Shown here in pieces: positions 44,018-52,795 of a stretch of DNA of 55,827 bases. The position numbers were made by a program, and so were the translations under genes. The notes under the pieces are model-generated. The model was given only the letters and a program-made list of their open reading frames with translations, searched no databases and was not told the DNA's origin. Source of the stretch: Candidatus Krumholzibacteriota bacterium. GTDB taxonomy: Bacteria; Krumholzibacteriota; Krumholzibacteriia; Krumholzibacteriales; Krumholzibacteriaceae. The stretch lies in assembly GCA_016931295.1 (NCBI GenBank), contig JAFGEZ010000040.1, positions 1-55,827 of the forward strand, read 5' to 3'. How positions within the stretch are numbered: the stretch's first letter is position 1; each line of letters starts with the position of its first letter.

Positions 44018-46462
44018 ATGAACGACAAGTTCACCGAACGGGTCAGGAAGGTCATCTACCTCGCGAGGGACGAGGCGAACCGTCTCCAGCACGAGTACAT
44101 CGGCACCGAGCATCTCCTCCTCGGGATCGTCCGCGAGGGTGAGGGGATCGCCGCGATGGTGCTGCGCAAGCTCGACCTCGATTTCGAGCAGATCCAGCAG
44201 GCGGTGGAGAACCTCGTGAAGCCGGTCGGGGGGACGCTCACGATCGGCGAGGTGCCGCTCACGCCGCGTGCGAAGCGGGTCCTCGAGCTCGCCGTCGAGG
44301 AGGCGCGCCTGCTCGGCCATTCCTACGTCGGCACGGAACACCTGCTCCTCGGCCTCATCCGGGAGGGGGACGGCGTGGCCGCGCGGGTGCTGCTCGAACT
44401 CGGCGTCGACCGCAAGCGCGTGCGCGACGAGATCATGAAGATCCTCGCGCGCAGCGGCGGGCCCGGCGCGAAGCGCGCCATCAAGGAGAAGAGCGAGACG
44501 CCGACGCTCGACCAGTTCGGCCGCGACCTGACGCAGCTCGCGCGCGACAACAAGCTCGACCCGATCATCGGCCGCGACCACGAGATCGGCCGTATCGTCC
44601 AGATCCTCTGCAGGCGGAAAAAGAACAATCCCGTTTTGATCGGCGAGCCGGGCGTCGGGAAGACGGCGATCGTCGAGGGACTCGCCCAGCGGATCGTCGA
44701 GAGCAAGGTGCCCGAATTGCTCCGGGACAAGAGGATAACCACGCTCGATCTCGCATCAATCGTTGCGGGAACGAAATACAGGGGACAGTTCGAGGAACGT
44801 CTCAAGACGATCATCAACGAGATCCGCGACAACGAGCAGGTGATCATCTTCATCGACGAGATCCACACGATCGTCGGCGCCGGCGGTGCCGAGGGGGCGA
44901 TCGACGCCTCGAACATGCTCAAGCCCGCCCTCGCCCGCGGCGAGATCCAGTGCATCGGGGCGACGACGCTCGACGAGTACCGCAAGCACATCGAGAAGGA
45001 CGGCGCCCTCGAGCGCCGGTTCCAGTCGGTCATCATCAATCCGCCGACCGAGAACGAGACGATCCGGATCATCAAGGGGCTCCGCGACAAGTACGAGGCC
45101 CATCACCGGACGAAGTTCACCGACGAGGCCATCACGCAGGCCGTGCACCTCTCGCAGCGGTACATCCAGGGCAGATTCCTCCCCGACAAGGCGATCGACA
45201 TCATCGACGAGGCGGGGGCGCGGGCGCGCCTGACCGTCACGACCGTGCCGGAGGAGCTCCGCAAGATCGAGAAACGCATCGAGGAGGTCGCCCTCGAGAA
45301 GGAATCGGCGATCCAGGCCCAGGAATTCGAGAAGGCCGCCGCCTTCCGCGACACGGAGAAGGAGCTCCGGGGCACCCTGCAGGAGATGCACCGCGAGTGG
45401 AGCGAATCCCGGCAGGAGAAGGAGTCGGTCGTCACCGAGAAGGACATCGCGGCCGTCATCTCGGAGATGACCGGTATCCCCGTCTCCGACGTCGAGGAGG
45501 AGGAGACGGTCAAGCTCCTCAATCTCGAGGGGGAGCTGCGCAGGCGGGTCGTCGGCCAGGAGGAGGCCCTCAAGGCGATCGCCACCGCCGTGCGCCGGAA
45601 CCGCGCGGGCCTGCGCGATCCGCGGCGTCCGATCGGTTCCTTCATCTTCCTCGGACCGACGGGCGTGGGCAAGACCGAACTCGCCCGCACGCTCTCGGCC
45701 ACCCTCTTCGAGAGCGAGGACGCCCTCATCCAGATCGACATGTCGGAGTACATGGAGAAGTTCGCCATCTCGCGGCTCGTCGGCGCGCCCCCGGGATACG
45801 TGGGGTACGAGGAGGGAGGCCAGCTCACCGAGAAGGTGCGCCGCAAGCCCTACTCCGTCGTGCTGCTCGACGAGATCGAGAAGGCGCACCCGGATGTCTT
45901 CAACCTCCTTCTGCAGATCCTCGAGGAGGGGTCGCTCACCGATTCCTTCGGCCGCCGGGTCGATTTCAAGAACACCGTCCTGATCATGACCTCCAACGTC
46001 GGGGCCAAGGAGGTCAAGGGCAGGAAGGGGATGGGTTTCGTCTCCGACGAGGACGATGCCGGCTACCAGCACATGAAGTCGAAGATCCTCGATGCGGCGA
46101 AGCAGCTCTTCAATCCCGAGTTCATCAACCGTCTCGACGAGATCATCGTCTTCCGCCAGCTCCTCCGCGAGGATCTCATGCAGATCATCGAGATCCTCCT
46201 CGCCGATCTCTACAGGCGGCTCGAGTCGCAGGGGCTCGATTTCGAGATCACGATGGAGGCGAAGGAGTACATCCTCGACCGGGGCTTCGATCCCGAGCTC
46301 GGCGCCCGCCCCCTCAAGCGGGCGATCCAGAAGCTGCTCGAGGATCCGCTCTCCGAGCGGATGCTCTCCGGGGCGATCACCAGGAACGAGCGGCTCCGGA
46401 TCACCACCGACCCCGGGGCGAAGACCCTCCTCTTCGAGACGGTGAAGCAGACCCAGCCCTGA
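44018..46462 (+). CDS. clpC: ATP-dependent Clp protease ATPase subunit ClpC
   Basis: An 814-residue Hsp100 unfoldase. The N-domain carries the double Clp repeat ([18 protein letters not shown] and the later [18 protein letters not shown]). NBD1 has [18 protein letters not shown] and [19 protein letters not shown]. The middle domain has a UVR-like stretch [18 protein letters not shown], the ClpC trait that docks McsA/MecA-type adaptors. NBD2 has [15 protein letters not shown]. The IGF-like loop GMGF near residue 672 would contact ClpP. No clpP is in the window. AGGAAAGGAAG precedes ATG 44018. Confidence 0.96.
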   Translation: MNDKFTERVRKVIYLARDEANRLQHEYIGTEHLLLGIVREGEGIAAMVLRKLDLDFEQIQQAVENLVKPVGGTLTIGEVPLTPRAKRVLELAVEEARLLGHSYVGTEHLLLGLIREGDGVAARVLLELGVDRKRVRDEIMKILARSGGPGAKRAIKEKSETPTLDQFGRDLTQLARDNKLDPIIGRDHEIGRIVQILCRRKKNNPVLIGEPGVGKTAIVEGLAQRIVESKVPELLRDKRITTLDLASIVAGTKYRGQFEERLKTIINEIRDNEQVIIFIDEIHTIVGAGGAEGAIDASNMLKPALARGEIQCIGATTLDEYRKHIEKDGALERRFQSVIINPPTENETIRIIKGLRDKYEAHHRTKFTDEAITQAVHLSQRYIQGRFLPDKAIDIIDEAGARARLTVTTVPEELRKIEKRIEEVALEKESAIQAQEFEKAAAFRDTEKELRGTLQEMHREWSESRQEKESVVTEKDIAAVISEMTGIPVSDVEEEETVKLLNLEGELRRRVVGQEEALKAIATAVRRNRAGLRDPRRPIGSFIFLGPTGVGKTELARTLSATLFESEDALIQIDMSEYMEKFAISRLVGAPPGYVGYEEGGQLTEKVRRKPYSVVLLDEIEKAHPDVFNLLLQILEEGSLTDSFGRRVDFKNTVLIMTSNVGAKEVKGRKGMGFVSDEDDAGYQHMKSKILDAAKQLFNPEFINRLDEIIVFRQLLREDLMQIIEILLADLYRRLESQGLDFEITMEAKEYILDRGFDPELGARPLKRAIQKLLEDPLSERMLSGAITRNERLRITTDPGAKTLLFETVKQTQP

Positions 46463-46533
46463 GCCGGAACCTTCTTCCGGCGCGGACGTACAACCACCAG
46501 GCATCCCCCGTGGCCGGTCCATCGCGACCGGCC
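46463..46533 (+). terminator. Two hairpins after clpC
   Basis: GCCGGAA (46463-46469) pairs with TTCCGGC (46475-46481) over a 5-base loop. GGCCGGTC (46512-46519) pairs with GACCGGCC (46526-46533) over a 6-base loop. Neither has a T tract directly after it, so they may be weak or Rho-assisted terminators separating clpC from bamA. Confidence 0.4.
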
Positions 46534-46587
46534 GCGGCGCATCCGGCGGGTGTTTTATCGGCGATCCCCGCGGAGGGCGATTTCGGT

Positions 46588-46616
46588 TTGCAGGGACCGG
46601 GGGGCTGTGCTAGCAT
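46588..46616 (+). promoter_or_regulatory. Putative extended -10 promoter for bamA-lpx operon
   Basis: TTGCAG (46588-46593) and TAGCAT (46611-46616) are 17 bases apart, and TGC directly precedes the -10 (extended -10). The transcript would start near 46623 with GGGAGGA in its leader, 23 bases before ATG 46646. Confidence 0.5.
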
Positions 46617-46645
46617 TCACCGAATTTGTCCGGGAGGAAACGCGG

Positions 46646-48907
46646 ATGGCCCGCACGAGACTCGCGTGCATGACGATGACGATGCTCCTTCTCCTCGCCG
46701 CGCCGGCGATCGCGCAGAGGATCGACCGCATCGAGGTCAGGGGGAACAGGAATATCTCCGCGGAGAGGATCATCTCGATCTTCGGCCTCAGGGAAGGTGT
46801 CGATTTCCGTCCCGAGGCCGTCACGGCGGGGATCAAGCGTCTCGTCCGCTCGAAGGATTTCGCCGACATCCGGGCCTTCCGGCGGATCGAGGGCGGGGCG
46901 GTGACGATCGTCCTCGAGGTGCAGGAGTATCCCCGGGTGAGCCGCGTCGTCGTCGAGGGCACCGACAAGCTCAAAAAGAGCGACGTCGAGGCCAAGATCC
47001 TCCTGCGTGAAGGCTTCTTCGCGCGCCCGTCGATCATGACGAAGGACGCCGAGGCGATCCGCGCGCTCTACGCCGAGAAGGGATACAACCGCACGCGGGT
47101 CGAGACGGTCACGGGAACGCCCGACGACGACGGCCGGGCGGTGGTGCTCTATCGCATCCGCGAGGGCGGCAAGATCAAGATCCGCCACATCGATTTCCTG
47201 GGCAACGGCCAGATCGACTCGAAGACGCTCCGCGACGCGATGGAGAGCAGCGAGGACCGATGGTGGCGCGGCGGCGATCTCAAGCCGAAGCAGATCGAGG
47301 AGGATCTCAAGACCCTCCGGCGGCTCTACGAGAACGAGGGATACCTCGACGCAACCGTCGAACTGGCCTCGCAGGAGGAGGTCGACGGGGGGGGGAAGGT
47401 CGATCTCTTCATCGCCGTCGACGAGGGGCCGCGGTACGTTCTCGGTGATATCACCTGGTCGGGGAACGAGACGGTCACCGACGAGGAGATCGCCGCCTTG
47501 ATCACGGTCGAGGAAGGGGATCCCTACGCCCGCGAGATGATCGAGATCGGGCAGGTCGGGCAGGTCAACAGCCTCTACTGGGAGCGGGGGTACATCTGGA
47601 GCAGGGTGATTCCCGAGCGGTCGATCCGACGCCGGCGCATCGACCTCGATCTGCAGATCGTCGAGAACGATCCGGCGTACATCAGGGAGATCAAGATCTC
47701 CGGCAATGCCAAGACCTTCGAGGACGTCATCCGGCGCGAGTTCCGGACCTACCCGGGCGACAAGTTCGAGCTGAACCGCGTGCAGCGGAGCCTCAGGGAC
47801 GTCTTCCAGCTCGGGTACTTCGCCGGTCCCCCGAACATCGACACCGAGCCGGTGAACGACGCGGGAGACATCAACCTGCTCATCGCCGTCGAGGAGAAGC
47901 AGACGGGTAACTTCAAGTTCGGCTTCGGTTTCTCCCAGCTCTACTCCGCGAGCGGATTCTTCGGCATCCAGGAGCCGAATTTTCTCGGCAGGGGCAACAG
48001 CATCGCCCTCGACTGGGAGTTCGGAAAGTACCGGACCAACCTGAACTGCCGGTACACCGAGCCGAACCTCTTCGGCACCGAGACGGCCTTCACCGTCAAT
48101 CTCTTCAACTGGATACTCGACCGGGTGCAGCAGCTCTACTACACCGACCGCAGGAAGGGCTTCTCGCTGCAGCTCGGTCATCCCTTCCCGCTGCTCGACT
48201 ACACGCGGATCTCCGGCTCCTACCGGCTCGAGCAGGTCGAGCTCTCGAACTTCTCCGAGAGCTACCCCGAGACGGGGGCGCTCCGGGAGGTCGACTGGCC
48301 GCTCAACAAGAGCTCGTTCATGCTGTCGCTCACCCGGAACTCGACCGACAGCCCCTTCCACCCGACGACGGGGTCGGTCACGAGCCTGAGCACCGAGTTC
48401 GCCGGCGGACCCCTCGGGGGAAACGTGAAGTTCATCCGCTACACTGCCGGCATGTCGTGGTTCCGCAACATCTTCTGGAAGTTCACGTTCCATCTCGACA
48501 TGACCGCCGGTCTGATCGACGACTTCGGCGGCGCGGGGGGGGTCCAGGACTACGAGAAGTACCGGCTCGGCGGAAACCGCCGTTACGCGTTGCGGGGCTA
48601 CGATTTCTACGAGGTCGTCCCCGACGGGAACGACGCCTACGTCGGCGGCAATTTCATGACCACCTTCACGCAGGAGATCCTCTTCCCCTTCTCCTCCCAG
48701 GTCTACGGTTTGATCTTCCTCGACGCGGGGAATGTCTGGAACTCCTTCGGCGAAGCGAATATATTCGATCTCAGGCGGGGGCTCGGCCTCGGGGTGAGGC
48801 TCGAGATGCCCGGCCTCGGCAATCTCGGATTCGATTACGGGTACGGTTTCGACAAGGACGGGGCCCCCGGGTGGGAACCCCATTTCACCTTCGGCACCTT
48901 CTTCTAA
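46646..48907 (+). CDS. bamA: Outer-membrane protein assembly factor BamA
   Basis: A 753-residue Omp85 protein that inserts beta-barrels into the outer membrane. The signal peptide is residues 1-23 (ending APAIAQ). About five POTRA domains span 24-430; their starts can be seen at IDRIEVRGNRNISAERI, RVSRVVVEGTDKLKKSDV, IRHIDFLGNGQIDSKTL, LGDITWSGNETVTDEEI and IREIKISGNAKTFEDV. The 16-stranded barrel follows, with the lid-lock motif RYALRGYDFYEV (VRGF position) and a terminal FGTFF. The start ATG follows GGGAGGAAACGCGG. It heads the lipid A/OM operon. Confidence 0.96.
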   Translation: MARTRLACMTMTMLLLLAAPAIAQRIDRIEVRGNRNISAERIISIFGLREGVDFRPEAVTAGIKRLVRSKDFADIRAFRRIEGGAVTIVLEVQEYPRVSRVVVEGTDKLKKSDVEAKILLREGFFARPSIMTKDAEAIRALYAEKGYNRTRVETVTGTPDDDGRAVVLYRIREGGKIKIRHIDFLGNGQIDSKTLRDAMESSEDRWWRGGDLKPKQIEEDLKTLRRLYENEGYLDATVELASQEEVDGGGKVDLFIAVDEGPRYVLGDITWSGNETVTDEEIAALITVEEGDPYAREMIEIGQVGQVNSLYWERGYIWSRVIPERSIRRRRIDLDLQIVENDPAYIREIKISGNAKTFEDVIRREFRTYPGDKFELNRVQRSLRDVFQLGYFAGPPNIDTEPVNDAGDINLLIAVEEKQTGNFKFGFGFSQLYSASGFFGIQEPNFLGRGNSIALDWEFGKYRTNLNCRYTEPNLFGTETAFTVNLFNWILDRVQQLYYTDRRKGFSLQLGHPFPLLDYTRISGSYRLEQVELSNFSESYPETGALREVDWPLNKSSFMLSLTRNSTDSPFHPTTGSVTSLSTEFAGGPLGGNVKFIRYTAGMSWFRNIFWKFTFHLDMTAGLIDDFGGAGGVQDYEKYRLGGNRRYALRGYDFYEVVPDGNDAYVGGNFMTTFTQEILFPFSSQVYGLIFLDAGNVWNSFGEANIFDLRRGLGLGVRLEMPGLGNLGFDYGYGFDKDGAPGWEPHFTFGTFF

Positions 48908-48977
48908 AAAGGTGTTTCCCCCGACGGAAAAAAGGATATATTTGGTAAAGTCCAAACCAGACACGGGAGGAACGACG

Positions 48978-49517
48978 ATGAAACGGTACGCGATCGCGTT
49001 TGTGGCCATCCTTCTGACCGTTCTCGCCTGCGGTACGGCAGCCGCCCAGGAGCAGAAGATCGGCTACATCGACACGGGCAAGATATTCGCCGAGTTCAAG
49101 GAGACCGTCGAGGCCGAGGAGGTCTACGCCAAGGAGGTCGCCGACTGGAAACAGAAGGCCGAGGCGATGGAGGCCGAGCTGGCGCAGATGCGCGAATCGC
49201 TCCAGAGCCAGAGCCTGATGCTCAGCGAGGAGAAGCTCGCCGAGAAGAAGCTCGAACTCGACCAGAAGTTCAAGGAATACCAGCAGTACATGCAGGATGT
49301 TTTCGGCGACAACGGCGAGGCGGCCCGCAGGAACCGGGAGCTGACCCAGCCGATCGTCGAGAAGATCAACGGCGTCATCGCCACGATCGCCAAGGAACAG
49401 GGCTACACCATCATCCTCGACGCCGCCCAGGGGAACATCGTCTACGCGATCAAGGAGATCGATCTGACCGAAGCGGTCCTGCTCCGTCTCCAGGAGCAGA
49501 TGGAGTCGATCCAGTAG
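48978..49517 (+). CDS. ompH: Periplasmic chaperone OmpH/Skp
   Basis: A 179-residue exported coiled-coil chaperone that escorts barrel precursors to BAM. The signal peptide is MKRYAIAFVAILLTVLACGT, cleaved near AAAQ. The mature protein starts KIGYIDTGKIFAEFKETVEA and is long, charged coiled coil (EKLAEKKLELDQKFKEYQQY), ending in a compact domain. Conserved position between bamA and lpxD matches many diderms. GGGAGG lies before ATG 48978. A TATATT at 48937-48942 could serve as a -10, but its -35 is weak. Confidence 0.92.
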   Translation: MKRYAIAFVAILLTVLACGTAAAQEQKIGYIDTGKIFAEFKETVEAEEVYAKEVADWKQKAEAMEAELAQMRESLQSQSLMLSEEKLAEKKLELDQKFKEYQQYMQDVFGDNGEAARRNRELTQPIVEKINGVIATIAKEQGYTIILDAAQGNIVYAIKEIDLTEAVLLRLQEQMESIQ

Positions 49518-49630
49518 AACAGCTCGCCGCCCGACGGCGGCCTATCCTTTCGACCTTCCGCCCCTCGGCGGACGAACGCCGCGGGCAGTCCCGCAGCCGT
49601 GCGGGAGCAGCGGACGACCGGGTGTGACTG

Positions 49631-50689
49631 ATGGTCAGGTACACGCTACAGGAACTGGCGGAGATTGTCGACGGCGTCGTCATCGGCCCGGGAGACGTCG
49701 TGATCAGCGGCGTGGCCGGCATCAAGGAGGCGCAAACCGGGGAGATCACCTTTCTCGCCAATCCCCGCTACGAGGCGTTTCTCGGCGAGACCGGGGCCTC
49801 GGCGGTGATCGCGGACCGCGACGGCGATTCCCCCCGCCCGATCCTGCGCGTCGACAATCCGTATCTCGCATTCCTGCGCGTGGTAACGCTCTTCGCCGAC
49901 GATCCGACCACGATCTACCCGCGGGGGATCCACCCGACCGCGGTCGTCGCGGACAGCGCGGCGATCGGCGACGAGGTCTCCATCGGCGCCTTCGCGTACG
50001 TCGGGGAACGCGCGACCGTGGGAGCGCAAACGACGATCCTCCCGCACACCTGTGTCTGCGCCGACGCGGCGATCGGTGAACGCTGCCTGATCTATCCGCA
50101 TGTCACGGTCCGCGAGCGATGCGAGATCGGCGATCGGGTCATCGTCCACGCGGGAGCGGTGATCGGATCGGACGGCTTCGGATACGCGAGGCAGGGGGAC
50201 ATCCATCTCAAGATCCCCCAGATCGGGATCGTCAGGATCGAGGAGGACGTCGAGATCGGCGCGAACACGACGATCGACCGGGCGACGACCGGGGTCACCC
50301 TCGTGAGGCGGGGCTGCAAGATCGACAATCTCTGCCAGATCGCCCACAACGTCGTGATCGGCGAGGACTCGATCCTCGCCGCCCAGGCGGGGATCTCGGG
50401 GAGCACCGAGCTCGGCAGGAACGTCGTGCTCGCCGGCCAGGCGGGGCTCGTCGGTCACATCAGGATCGGCGACGGCGCCCGTGTCGGCGCCCAGGGGGGC
50501 GTCACGAAATCGATCCCGCCGCAGACGAGCGTCTCCGGCTACCCGGCGCGCGAGCACACGCAGGCGCGCAAGATCTACGCTGCGAGCAAACGCCTTCCGG
50601 ACCTGCTCAGGGAGTTCAGGGAACTGCGGGCGCGGGTGGAGGCTCTCGAGAAAGGACCAGGAAGTGGTGCGCCAGCAGAGGACGATTGA
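49631..50689 (+). CDS. lpxD: UDP-3-O-acyl-glucosamine N-acyltransferase
   Basis: A 352-residue left-handed beta-helix enzyme that adds the second acyl chain in lipid A synthesis. The N-terminal uridine-binding domain (TLQELAEIVDGVVIGPGDVV) precedes hexapeptide repeats from about residue 95 (IHPTAVVADSAAIGDEVSIG). The catalytic His is in CQIAHNVVIGEDS. The C-terminal helices end in RELRARVEALEKGPGS. ATG 49631 has no clear Shine-Dalgarno; the 113-base spacer after ompH has a CGCCG/CGGCG hairpin without a T tract. It overlaps the fused lpxC. Confidence 0.95.
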   Translation: MVRYTLQELAEIVDGVVIGPGDVVISGVAGIKEAQTGEITFLANPRYEAFLGETGASAVIADRDGDSPRPILRVDNPYLAFLRVVTLFADDPTTIYPRGIHPTAVVADSAAIGDEVSIGAFAYVGERATVGAQTTILPHTCVCADAAIGERCLIYPHVTVRERCEIGDRVIVHAGAVIGSDGFGYARQGDIHLKIPQIGIVRIEEDVEIGANTTIDRATTGVTLVRRGCKIDNLCQIAHNVVIGEDSILAAQAGISGSTELGRNVVLAGQAGLVGHIRIGDGARVGAQGGVTKSIPPQTSVSGYPAREHTQARKIYAASKRLPDLLREFRELRARVEALEKGPGSGAPAEDD

Positions 50690-51974
50690 GCGGTCCTTCG
50701 CCTACGAGGGAATCGGTCTCCACACGGGAAAGAAGGTGCGGACGGTCTTCAAGCCCGCCTCGCCGGATACGGGGATCGTCTTCAGGCGCGTCGACCTCGA
50801 CGTGCCGGTCGACATCCGCGCGATCGCCGGCAACATCCCCGACGGGGATCCGGTCAGGAACACGACGATCGCCTCGGGGGACGCGAAGATCCACACCGTC
50901 GAACACATCCTCGCGGCCGTCTCGGGCCTCCAGGTGGACAACCTCGTCATCGAGATCGACGCCGACGAGCCGCCCGAGCCGCGCGACGGCTCCTGCATGC
51001 AGCTCGTCGCGCTGATCCGGGAAGCGGGCATCACCGTCCAGGGCGCGCCGATACGCCCCCTCAAGATCACGACGCCCGTCGTCTGGGAGGAGGACGGCGT
51101 CGAACTGATCGCCGTTCCCCACGACAGGTTCAAGGTGTCGTTCACGATCGAGTACGAGAACCGCCACATCGGCACGCAGTACGCCTCCTTCGAGATCAAC
51201 CCGGAGACCTTCGCCGACGAGGTCGCTCCCGCGCGCACGTTCGCCCTGATGTCCGATGTCGAGATGCTCCGCAACCTGGGGCTGATACGGGGAGGGAGTC
51301 TCGAGAACGCCATCGTCGTCGATGACGACGGCATCATGAACGACACGCCGCTCCGGTTCCCCGACGAATTCGTGCGGCACAAGATCCTCGATATCGTCGG
51401 CGACCTGACCCTCGTCGGCGCCCCGATCGAGGGACACGTGATCGCCGTCAGGGCCGGCCACCGGTACAACATGCACTTCGTCCGGCGCCTCGCCGAGCGG
51501 CTCTCGCGGCAGCGAGCGACGGCGACGGGCGGCGCGAAGGGTCTCTACGACATCAACATGATCCAGCGGATCATGCCGCATCGCTACCCCTTCCTCCTCG
51601 TGGACCGGATACTCGAGCTCGAGGACCGGAAACGGGTCGTGGGGATAAAGAACGTGACGGTGAACGAGCCCTTCTTCGTCGGGCACTTTCCCGGACACCC
51701 GATCATGCCCGCCGTGCTCATCATCGAGGCGATGGCGCAGGTCGGCGGCATCCTGCTGCTGTCAAGCGTCGATACGCCGGAGAAGTACCTGGTCTATTTC
51801 ATCGGCATCGACAAGGCGAAGTTCAGGAAGCCGGTCGTTCCCGGCGACCAGATCCGCTTCGAGCTCGAGATGGTGTCGTTGAAGAGACGCTACTGCAGGA
51901 TGAGGGGGAAGGCCTTCGTCGACGGCGTCGCCGTCGCCGAGGCCGAGCTCACCTCGTCAATCGTGGATCGCTGA
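50664..51974 (+). CDS. lpxC: LpxC-FabZ bifunctional fusion
   Basis: A 436-residue fusion of the committed lipid A deacetylase with 3-hydroxyacyl-ACP dehydratase. LpxC occupies 1-285. Zinc ligands are His81 (TVEHILAAVSG), His239 and Asp243 (RHKILDIVGD); the catalytic base is His266 (AGHRYN). FabZ occupies 294-436, with catalytic His341 (GHFPGHPIMP) and Glu355 (IIEAMAQVGG). The two enzymes compete for 3-hydroxyacyl-ACP, so fusion may balance them. All key residues are present in both halves. GTG 50664 has AAAGGA 7 bases upstream; GTG 50667 is equally plausible. Confidence 0.96.
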   Translation: MVRQQRTIERSFAYEGIGLHTGKKVRTVFKPASPDTGIVFRRVDLDVPVDIRAIAGNIPDGDPVRNTTIASGDAKIHTVEHILAAVSGLQVDNLVIEIDADEPPEPRDGSCMQLVALIREAGITVQGAPIRPLKITTPVVWEEDGVELIAVPHDRFKVSFTIEYENRHIGTQYASFEINPETFADEVAPARTFALMSDVEMLRNLGLIRGGSLENAIVVDDDGIMNDTPLRFPDEFVRHKILDIVGDLTLVGAPIEGHVIAVRAGHRYNMHFVRRLAERLSRQRATATGGAKGLYDINMIQRIMPHRYPFLLVDRILELEDRKRVVGIKNVTVNEPFFVGHFPGHPIMPAVLIIEAMAQVGGILLLSSVDTPEKYLVYFIGIDKAKFRKPVVPGDQIRFELEMVSLKRRYCRMRGKAFVDGVAVAEAELTSSIVDR

Positions 51975-51985
51975 GGGAGGAACAG

Positions 51986-52762
51986 ATGGCCGTCGACATA
52001 CACCCGACCGCGATCGTCGACCCCGGGGCGGAGCTCGGGACGGACGTCACGATCGGGCCCTGGACGATCGTCGGCGGACGGGTCAGGATCGGGGACTTCA
52101 CCCGGATCGATTCCTGTGCCCGCATCGAGGGACGGACGACGATCGGCCGGAACAACCACATCTATCACGGCGCCGCGATCGGCCTCGATCCCCAGGATCT
52201 CAAGTACGAGGAGGAGGAGACGTACGTCGAGATCGGCGACGGCAACGTCATCCGCGAGTATGCGACGATCCATCTCGCCTGCGAGGAGGGCGAGAGCACG
52301 GTCGTCGAGAACGGCAACCTGCTGATGGCCTACACCCACGTCGCCCACAACTGCCGCATCGGGAGCAATGTCGTCCTCGCCAACGCGGTGAATCTCGCCG
52401 GGTACGTCACGATCCACGATTACGCGATCATCGGCGGCCTCACGCCGGTGCACCAGTTCGCCTCGATCGGGGCCCATTCCTTCGTCGGCGGCGGCAGCCG
52501 CATCTCGAAGGACATCCCGCCCTTCATCAAGGTCGCCGGATCCCCGCCGAAGGTGAGCGGCACCAACAGCACGGGGCTCAAGCGCCGCGGATTCAGTTTC
52601 GAGCAACGGTGCCTCATCAAGAAGGCGTACGTGATCCTGTACCGGAGCAACCTGAACGTGTCCCAGGCGGCGGAGCGGATCGAGAGGGAACTGCCGCAGA
52701 ATCCGGACATCAAGATGTTCGTCGACTTCATCCGCGGCTCGAAACGCGGCATCACCAAGTAG
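51986..52762 (+). CDS. lpxA: UDP-N-acetylglucosamine acyltransferase
   Basis: A 258-residue hexapeptide-repeat acyltransferase that starts lipid A synthesis. It begins VDIHPTAIVDPGAELGTDVT, and the catalytic His is in MAYTHVAHNCRIGSNV. GLTPVHQFASIGAHSFVGGG and RISKDIPPFIKVAGSPPKV follow. The C-terminal helical bundle (EQRCLIKKAYVILYRSNLN) is normal. GGGAGG lies before ATG 51986. It could use UDP-GlcNAc or, if the next gene is GnnA-like, UDP-GlcNAc3N; sequence alone does not decide. Confidence 0.96.
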   Translation: MAVDIHPTAIVDPGAELGTDVTIGPWTIVGGRVRIGDFTRIDSCARIEGRTTIGRNNHIYHGAAIGLDPQDLKYEEEETYVEIGDGNVIREYATIHLACEEGESTVVENGNLLMAYTHVAHNCRIGSNVVLANAVNLAGYVTIHDYAIIGGLTPVHQFASIGAHSFVGGGSRISKDIPPFIKVAGSPPKVSGTNSTGLKRRGFSFEQRCLIKKAYVILYRSNLNVSQAAERIERELPQNPDIKMFVDFIRGSKRGITK

Positions 52763-52795
52763 GGCGTTCGTTCCATACACAGCGGGAGGTGCGGG

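Noticed and set aside
48914-48942. Promoter before ompH using TATATT at 48937
   Set aside because: The -10 is good, but no acceptable -35 occurs at 16-18 bases; mentioned in the ompH entry only.
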